Shown: piece after piece, positions 57,092 to 64,000 of the stretch
Layout: each line of letters begins with the position of its first letter
Position numbering within the stretch: the first letter of the stretch is position 1
DNA from: Symbiodinium sp. CCMP2592
Lineage: Eukaryota; Sar; Dinophyceae; Suessiales; Symbiodiniaceae
Assembly: GCA_905221615.1 (NCBI GenBank)
Contig: CAJNDT010003391.1
Location: forward strand, 674,936 to 738,935
Direction: 5' to 3'
DNA length: 64,000 nt
Notes under the pieces: generated by a model
What the model was told of the DNA's origin: nothing
Seen by the model: only the letters and a program-made list of their open reading frames with translations
Database searches by the model: none
Made by a program: the position numbers and the translations under genes

Positions 57092-57510
57092 TGTGAAAAC
57101 ACAGCAGCAGCGCGCTGAACCCTCTTTTTCTCACGGCTTGAGCCAAAGTCAGCAGCCGGAGGCTTTGTCTGTGCAACTGGCCACAGATATTCCATGTGCC
57201 ATAGCACTGCAAGTGAAACACTGCTCAGCCACGTGTTCTCCACAACTGCAAAACAAACTCAAACGTCAGTGGGAGTTCTCGGGACCTACTCAAAACTAGT
57301 GCAAGCAGAACTACAGCTACACAGTCACTCCAAACGTTGTTACACCAAGGAAAAACACTTCCCTACACTCTCAAGCACTTCAAAAGGCTTTCCACTGAAA
57401 GCAAGCTCGTCAGTCAAGCCTCCAAGGCAAAACTTTCAGCTAAAACGACTCACACCTGAGCAGGCATGCAGGACAACCAAAGTAACATGTCTTAAACATG
57501 AACTTTCACA
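57092..57510 (-). repeat. 5' LTR of element 2 (419 bp)
   Basis: It is the partner of 47746-48164 with one difference by eye, near 57338. The spliced-leader-like CTTGAGCCAAA lies at 57137-57147. It should hold the promoter of the element. Confidence 0.95.
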
Positions 57511-57515
57511 GCCCA
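57511..57515 (+). other. Target-site duplication GCCCA, right copy
   Basis: Matches 47741-47745. Confidence 0.9.
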
Positions 57516-57529
57516 AGCCTCCACCGGGC

Positions 57530-57717
57530 ACAGTGCCCGAACAGTGCGAATAGTGCCCGAAACAGTGCCCGAATGAACCCTTCACAGTGCCCAAATACAT
57601 TTCCTTTTGTAAAGGAAAGGAAAATCTTCTTTTTCTTCGCGAAAAATCATTTGGGCACTACGAAGAGTTCATTCGGGCACTGGTTCGGGCACTATTTCGG
57701 GCACTATTCGGGCACTT
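57530..57717. repeat. Foldback element with GTGCCCGAA repeats
   Basis: The left arm (about 57532-57597) and right arm (about 57650-57715) are inverted copies: GTGCCCGAATAGTGCCCGAAA-type units left, TTTCGGGCACTATTCGGGCAC right. The loop has its own small inverted pairs (TTCCTTT/AAAGGAA). Each arm repeats the GTGCCCGAA unit four or five times. It looks like a foldback or MITE-like sequence and could form a long hairpin RNA. Confidence 0.8.
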
Positions 57718-58212
57718 TTTGAAGGCATCCACATTCATGAAAAACGTAGGACACATCAGAGTACCCTCACAGTTACAGTGGCAAACAACGGTGCTTAAGC
57801 AGCACAAGTCCAATCACCAGGGAAGCAACGAAGCGCATTGATTGATTTCAACACTGGTCGCCGCATGTCGGGCAAAACTTTGGCAAAGCTTCAAACAAGT
57901 CTCTCTCGCAGACATTACGCAGTTTTTGAGCTTGGATTGGTCCCCATTTTGAGGCCAAAAATTGGTTCCCAAAGCTGAGACCGCCTGATTGGAAACTATT
58001 AGGGACCCTATTTTGGGCTTCGTTTTTGTAGCTCGAAAATGGGCTCTAGAATGGATCGAAAACCTTTGGACAAAGACCCTCCAATTGGATTGGAACGTTG
58101 CTCGAAAAACAACCTTGTAGCCATGCGCGGGGTCTGTGCATGGTCAGCTTGAGACTGTTGACCATGATGTCATGACAACTACTTGTCACAAAACACCACA
58201 GCATGGCAAGCT
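57718..58212. other. No supported gene
   Basis: Short frames only. A segment near 57940-58050 has a TTTTGAGG...CCTATTTTGGG pattern but no recognisable family. Confidence 0.45.
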
Positions 58213-58436
58213 GACTATGGGCGTACCTAATGCGTCCTACAGTTTTCGTGGTTTTTTCGAACACTGAAAATGGCCTCGCGCGATAGTTTGGAATTGTTTG
58301 TCCACAAATCTTGAAACCTTCCAGACTCTCCGCCCCCTATGTTCAATGTTTACATAGAAGCGCCCAATGAGCATAGCGGCACACATTGCGGCACACATTG
58401 AAATTGAGGGAGCGGGAGAGAGGTTTCTGAATGTGT
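58213..58436 (+). repeat. Dispersed 220-bp repeat, right copy
   Basis: Matches 47105-47332 with small indels, same orientation. Confidence 0.9.
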
Positions 58437-58589
58437 GAAAATCCCATTTGACCTTGGATGTCCTGATGTTTTCGGCATGCCTGAAGCTGTGAGGAGTGCT
58501 TTTGAGTTAGGAAGTGACTGCACGTTCGTTTCGTCTCGTTTCGTTGGTGCTTAAAGTGTTTTGGTTGGCCTCACCCTTGCCAGGTGGGA

Positions 58590-58765
58590 GAAGTGAGACT
58601 CCTGCTCAGAACGTCCCTGTGCCTGAGGAAGCCATGGACTTCGACCTGTTTGGACCAGGACCCGTGGGACCTGTAGGACCTGTGAACAGTCCTGTTGGGT
58701 CGCCGACAGCTCAGCAAGCAGCAGCGGCTGCACCTGCGAGTGGTTCTGCAACAGTGCCAGAAGGT
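58590..58765 (+). pseudogene. Relic of a copia gag N-terminus, plus strand
   Basis: The plus strand encodes VPVPEEAMDFDLFGPGPVG, close to the TPVPEEDDFELFGPSPG at the start of the element 2 Gag, and the DNA is also alike there (GTGCCTGAGGA, CTGTTTGG). It is a short fossil of a related element, opposite in orientation to element 2, and directly abuts the start of the segmental duplication. Confidence 0.6.
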
Positions 58766-58767
58766 GT

Positions 58768-60665
58768 TACAGGGGAGGCCCTTCGAGGCTTCCTACGATT
58801 CTGTAGCGAAAAAGAGCTCCTGCAAGTGGAGCTTCCCAGCGCAAAAACAGCCCACGTACAGCAAGCAATCGAAACAGTTGAAGCTACAAGCTGAAATTAA
58901 ATCTGCCAGTAGATGCCGCAAAATCCTCGCATCAGCGTGCCAGCATTTAGCCGCAGCAAACTTATCAAGAGCATTACCACAGGAGGGCGGCGAGCCTCAT
59001 GTGCATCAGAGGTGAGCCTGTTTAACGTCTTTGGTCTCGGCTCAAACTTCAGATAGCAGACGTGCTTTTTGCAGCCTTACTTCAAAGCAGCAAATCCAAA
59101 TGCAGCGCAAGATGTGCGATGGAACATCTCCTTCAGTTCCACTCTGAAACATAATGCGCGAGCTGGAGAAACCATGGGAACTCACATGTACCCCACAGAA
59201 AACCGAGCTGACACACTGCAAGAGCCAGGGGCCCGCCCATACCTTTGCGCAATATATGCTGGGAAAACCATGGGAACCCACTTGCAATGCTGCAAAAAGC
59301 AAGGAACCCACAGGGAACCCACCGTCGATGCTGTTAAACCATGGGAACCAATTAAAAATGCTACAAAAAACTAGGAACCCACAGGGAACCCAGCTGACAT
59401 GCTGCAAAAGCCAAAAGAGCCTATTGGAAAACCATGGGAACCCACTTCAAATGCTGCAAAAACCCGGGAACCAAACAGAGAACCCACCGTATCGACGGTG
59501 AAAAACCATGGGAGCCCACTTAAAAATGCTGCAAAAACTAGGGAACCCACAGGGAACCCACCGTCCATGCTGCAAAAACCATGGGAATCTACAAGACAGC
59601 TAAGTGAAGAACATACACAGACCACCCGAAATGCTGCAAAAAACAAGGGAACCCATATGTTGCCCACCTGAAGTGTTGCAAAAAACAAGGGAACCCACAG
59701 AGAATCCACCGTCGATATTGTTAAAAACCATGGGAACCAACCCACTTAAAAATGCTGCAAAAACTAGGGAACCCACAGGGAACCCACCGTCCATGCTGCA
59801 AAAACCATGGGAATCTACAAGAAAGCTCAATGAAGAACATACACAGACCCACCCGAAATGCTGCAAAAAACTAGGGAACCCATATGTAGCCCACCTGAAG
59901 TGCTGCAAGAAACAAGGGAACCCACAGGGAACCCACCCCATCTGCTGCAAAAACCAAGGGAACCCACTTACACACCCTTTGGGTAGTATAACACTATTAG
60001 AACGGTGGAAGGTCCCAGACATGCCGGAGTCAATCAAACTCAGTTGGCAGCTGAGTATTATACCACCGGCTTTGCCCTAAGGGTGAAATCATTTGCCCAC
60101 CACCTCTGGGCTCGTTCAGGTTCCCTCGTCTGTATCCTCACACCCTGCAGCATACAATCTCGAATCAAACTGCGGCGGATCAGTAGAGTCTGCCTGTCCT
60201 AGCTTTCTGCAAGCGGACAATTTCGGATCCAGATTTCCCATGCTGCGCGTTGCTCTACGTAAAAGACTACGGCGCTCAGCTTCGACCTTGCAACAGGCTC
60301 AACATTTCAGAAGCGAATGAGCATGATATGACGGGCTCGCATTCGTGCATTCGGAAAAACCTGCTAGATGTCAACAAAGAGTTTTGGCTGCCCACATGGA
60401 CTACAGCAAGGCTCACTTACTCATCCTAAACCCTACACCGCAACGCAACCACGTTTTGTGGCCTTCAGAAAAAGAAGGCTGGGATTACGTCCAAGCAAGG
60501 CTTCGTCACTGACTAGCCGGAAAGTTTATCAGCTGCTCAGGCAGCAGTTTGGGCGATGCTCATACATTCACTGGCTCAGATGGCAGACCTCACTGCCAGA
60601 TGGCAAACCCCACTCCGCAGAGTCATCGCTTTTAGTGCCGGGCTCAAAGCCCGTAAAACTTTCGT
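58768..60665 (+). repeat. Tandem segmental duplication, copy A
   Basis: It corresponds to 62079-64000. Anchors: ACAGGGGAGGCCCTTCGAGG at 58767 and 62078, GGTAGTATAACACTATTAGA near 59982 and 63319, and AGTGCCGGGCTCAAAGCCC near 60630 and 63970. Offsets of 3311-3337 differ because of indels in the internal minisatellite. Unique parts look about 95-98 percent alike by eye. Confidence 0.9.
59154..59965 (+). repeat. Minisatellite with GGGAACCCAC and ATGCTGCAAAAA units, copy A
   Basis: Alternating blocks of AATGCTGCAAAAAC, AGGGAACCCACAGGGAACCC, ACCGTCCATGCTGCAAAAAC and CATGGGAATCTACAAG recur with irregular spacing of about 50-60 bp, plus larger composite repeats of roughly 240 bp. Both strands read as repeated peptides, which the DNA repeat explains. 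Confidence 0.9.
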
Positions 60666-62078
60666 GCCCTGCCTCAGACAAGGCTTGCACACTGCTGAAC
60701 CGCTCACGCTCAACCGAAGACGAAGAAGTTACTAGCTGCCACGCAACAGTTCGGGTCACAGCCAAGCTCTCTCACCCACTGCTTCGGCAGGGCTCGCACC
60801 GCTGACCACTCTCAGCGCCGGGCTCAAAGCCGTAAACATTCATTCCCTTGGAAAAGAAAGAGCGACGCTTGGTCACTGCTCACCCGACACCGAAGAAGAA
60901 TTTACGCGCTGCAGGCAGCCGTTCGTCGCAGCAAAGCTCACTCATTCACACTCACTGACTTACGTACTAAAAGCTGGCAGAGCTTAGTCACTGCTCAACA
61001 GATACTCGCTGCTGGGGCAACAATTCAACACGGCGACAGCGAAGCTCACTGACCGCTGATCACTCTCAGTGCCGGGCTCAATGCGCGTCAAAACATTCGC
61101 GCCATCGTGTGAGAAACGACAAGGGTTAATTACTGCGATTCAGAAAGCTGCCGTGCTACTGTTTTGGCCTGGGCAAGTTCAAACATCTACATTTCGACGG
61201 GGCAGCAGACAGAACCATGCCTTGCGAAGTCGTTTTTGCTCTGCTTTCAGGATCTTAGCGACTCTGCGTGCTTCTACCTGCTTTGGACGAAAGACAATCA
61301 AGACATCTTGTAGACACGCAGACAATACCACACCTTTGCATCCTGACGCTCCTGTCGCAGGCGGGCCAGACGGGCGGACAAAGTCTCCTAGCAACAGGCA
61401 GACGAGGAAGGACCATTTATTTACGAAGGACGTTCTACACTCCTGCGGCAACTCCACTCTTTGAGGGGGAGGAACAGGAGGTGCTTCCACGTCGGACATC
61501 GTTGCAACACATGGGCCAAAAGAACGCTCGAATTACGGAGCCAATTCCGAAAGCTGTTCTCTAGGATGCTTGGAAGGGCCTCCTCTGTGTGAGAAAGTTC
61601 TGTTTGCAAGGTTCACATGTTTGCGAGCATTCCACTTGTTATTTTGAATCTTGAAGGAACACCGGCAAAATGCAAAACAGAGCTGGCGAGGTTTATATAC
61701 TGTTGCACACAACGGCCAGCTGTGCATGCAGATGTGGCATCTGCTCGACGAAAAAAAGGCATAACTGGGCCCCAGAAATGGCTCCCAAATCTGAGCTCTA
61801 ATCTGGGGCCCCGAATTGCGTGAGCTTGTATGTCCAACGAAGAAAGCCAAAATCGGGAGCCCCGTTTCGGTGCCCGGACTAGAGCTGCTTTTTGGAACCC
61901 GTTTCAGCTGGAAAAACGGAAAAACAAAATTCCTTCCGCATGCTGTTTGGATCAACGTCCAAGAAAGCCAACATGCTGTGAAATGTGAGATACTTTTGGA
62001 AAATTTGCCAAACTTGCCATCGGCTGCCGTTTCAAGACAAGTGCTTCTGTTCTTGTTCGTACAAGATCTTTCCCGCAC
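60666..62078. other. Interval between duplication copies; no gene
   Basis: A short repeated phrase GTGCCGGGCTCAAAGCC / GTGCCGGGCTCAATGCG occurs near 60814 and 61068 as well as inside both duplication copies. Otherwise short frames with no recognisable motif. Confidence 0.5.
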
Positions 62079-64000
62079 AGGGGAGGCCCTTCGAGGATTC
62101 CTACGATTCTGTAGGAAAAAAGAGCTCCTGCAAGTGGAGCTTCCCAGCGCAAAAACAGCCCACGTACAGCAAGCAATCGAAACAGTTGAAGCTACAAGCT
62201 GAGATTAACATCTGCCAGTAGATGCCGCAAAACCCTCGCATCAGCGTGCCAGCATTTAGCCGCAGCAAACTTGTCAAGAGCATTACCACAGGAGGGCGGC
62301 GAGCCTCATGTGCATCAGAGGTGAGCCTGTTTAACGTCTTTGGTCTCGACCCAAACTGCAGATAGCAGACGTGCTTTTTGCAGACTTACTTCAAAGCAGC
62401 AAATCCAAATGCAGCGCAAGATGAACTGGGCCACACCTGCAGCCACTGTCCTGAACATCTTCTTCAGTTTCCACTCTTTCTCTGAAACATATGCGCGAGC
62501 TGGAGAAAAACCATGGGAACCCACATGTACCCCACAGGGACCGAGCTGACACACACTGGCAAGAGCCATGGGCCCGCCTACTTTGCGAAGATATGCCTGG
62601 CAAAACCATGGGAAACCCACTTGCAATGCTGCCAAAAAGGCAAGGAACCCACAGTGAAAACCCACCGTCGAATCTGTAAACCAATGGGAACCAATACAAA
62701 TGCTACAAAAAATACTAAACTAGGGGACCCACCCATGGAACCCATCTGTACTGCTGAAAAGCCAAGAGCTTTGAAACCTGGAACCCATCAAAATGCTGCA
62801 AAAAAAAACCCTGGAACCACAGAGAACCCACCGTTCGACGGGTGAAAACCATGAGCCCACTTAAAAAATGCTGCAAAACTAGGGAACCCACAGGGAACCC
62901 ACCGTCCATGCTGCAAAAACCATGGGAATCTACAAGACAGCTAAGTGAAGAACATACACAGACCACCCGAACTGCTGCAAAAAACAAGGGAACCCATATG
63001 TTGCCCACCTGAAGTGTTGCAAAAAACAAGGGAACCCACAGAGAATCCACCGTCGATATTGTTAAAAACCATGGGAACCCACTTAAAAATGCTGCAAAAA
63101 CTAAGGAACCCACAGGGAACCCACCGTCCATGCTGCAAAAACCATGGGAATCTACAAGAAAGCTCAATGAAGAACATACACAGACCCACCCGAAATGCTG
63201 CAAAAAACAAGGGAACCCATATGTAGCCCACCTGAAGTGTTGCAAAAAACAAGGGAACCCACAGGGAACCCACCCCAATTGCTGCAAAAACCCAGGGAAC
63301 CCACTTACACACCCTTTGGGTAGTATAACACTATTAGAACGGTGGAAGGTCCCAGACATGCCGGAGTCAATCAAACTCAGTTGGCAGCTGAGTATTATAC
63401 CACCGGCTTTGTCCTAAGGGTGAAATCATTTGCCCGCCACCGCTGGGCTCGTTCAGGTTCCCTCGCCTGTATCCTCACACCCTGCAGCATACAATCTCTA
63501 ATCAAACTGCGGCGGATCAGTAGAGTCTGCCTGTCCTAGCTTTCTGCAAGCGGACAGTTTCGGATCCAGATTTCCCATGCTGCGTGTTGCTCTACTTCAA
63601 AGACTACGGCGCTCAGCTTCGACCTTGCAACAGACTCAACATTTCGGAAGCACTTGCGAATGAGCATGATATGACGGGCTCACATTCGTGCATTCGTTGC
63701 TAGATGTCAACAAGAGCTTTGGCTGCCCACATGGACTACAGCAAGGCTCACTTACTCATCCTAAACCCTACACCGCAACGCAGCCACGTTTTGGTGGCCT
63801 TCAGAAAAAGAAGGCTGGGATTACGTCAAAGCAAGGCTTCGTCACTGACTAGCCGAAAAGTTTACAAGCTGCTCAGGCAGCAGTTTGGGCAATGCTCATA
63901 CATTCACCGGCTCAGATGGCAGACCTCATTGCCAGATGGCAAACCCCACTCCGCAGCGTCATCGCTTTTAGTGCCGGGCTCAAAGCCCGCAAAACATTCG
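62079..64000 (+). repeat. Tandem segmental duplication, copy B (runs off the window)
   Basis: It starts at the same ACAGGGGAGGCCC boundary as copy A and follows it to the window end. The upstream flanks of the two copies differ, so the left boundary is sharp. Confidence 0.9.
62500..63305 (+). repeat. Minisatellite with GGGAACCCAC and ATGCTGCAAAAA units, copy B
   Basis: The counterpart of 59154-59965 inside copy B, with different unit numbers and more irregular units at its left part. Confidence 0.9.

Larger units (their letters stand above)
47746..57510 (-). mobile_element. Element 2: Ty1/copia retroelement, looks whole and very young
   Basis: 9765 bp with two 419-bp LTRs, TGTGAAA/TTTCACA ends, a 5-bp target duplication (GCCCA), a PBS directly against the 5' LTR, a short purine tract against the 3' LTR, and a single 2942-codon Gag-Pol frame. 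Integrase precedes RT, so it is Ty1/copia. One difference in 419 LTR bases by eye implies very recent insertion. It shares the PBS and the methyltransferase-like extra module with element 1, but places that module at the C-terminus. Confidence 0.95.

Noticed and set aside
59154-63305. Minus-strand ORFs rich in WVPCGFL-type peptide repeats
   Set aside because: Explained by the GGGAACCCAC minisatellite.
1-64000. rRNA, tRNA or bacterial/phage genes
   Set aside because: No tRNA B-box context, rRNA segment, operon-like gene packing or ribosome binding sites were found; the coding content is eukaryotic retroelements.

Overview
The window looks like repeat-dominated nuclear DNA from a dinoflagellate, most likely a Symbiodiniaceae relative. 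This is inferred from the mobile elements: Lys/Gly-rich (KGKGKGK-type) Gag regions, copia elements carrying a methyltransferase-like module, tyrosine-recombinase retroelements with HSxK...YSRD recombinases, and LTRs containing the tail of the dinoflagellate spliced leader. No conventional host gene, rRNA or tRNA was recognised, so the organism call is an inference. Every long coding region reads on the minus strand.

Layout, left to right. 1-25674: a large Ty1/copia-type element (element 1) between 156-bp direct repeats (448-603, 25519-25674), with an initiator-Met-type primer binding site at 25494-25509. On the minus strand it holds Gag-protease-integrase, a C5-methyltransferase-like module, reverse transcriptase-RNase H, and then unusually long post-pol ORFs with KptA-like, endonuclease-like and coiled-coil character. 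Inserted in the post-pol part (3441-11800) is a tyrosine-recombinase retroelement of the DIRS/PAT group with split direct repeats. Its ORFs are a recombinase, a zinc-finger Gag-like protein, and a fusion of a 2-oxoglutarate oxygenase-like domain, a methyltransferase-like domain and RT-connection/RNase H. Both elements are broken, but their terminal repeats are nearly identical, so they are not ancient.

25675-30900: a region of short ORFs with five identical copies of a 14-bp motif, each 25-54 nt upstream of an ATG on the minus strand, and two diverged paralogues of a 103-codon gene. 30900-38120: a decayed LINE (endonuclease, RT, zinc finger, RNase H) with a probable basic coiled-coil ORF1 upstream. 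38556-44757: minisatellites, then a 5.1-kb array of a 139-141-bp satellite organised as a 2363-bp higher-order repeat, then a CT-rich simple repeat.

44985-64000: dispersed repeats and a second Ty1/copia element (element 2, 47746-57510) that looks whole. It has 419-bp LTRs with one difference seen by eye, a 5-bp target duplication GCCCA, PBS, a short purine tract, and one 2942-codon Gag-Pol ORF ending in a methyltransferase-like module. Beyond it lie a foldback hairpin, a related gag relic on the plus strand, and a tandem duplication with a spacing of about 3.3 kb that runs off the window.

The main theme is that three structurally different retroelements here each carry a methyltransferase-like module with a shared E-x-P...LW signature, and one also carries an oxygenase-like domain. 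Retroelement capture of cytosine methyltransferases is known in dinoflagellates; finding three element types with it in 64 kb is notable.
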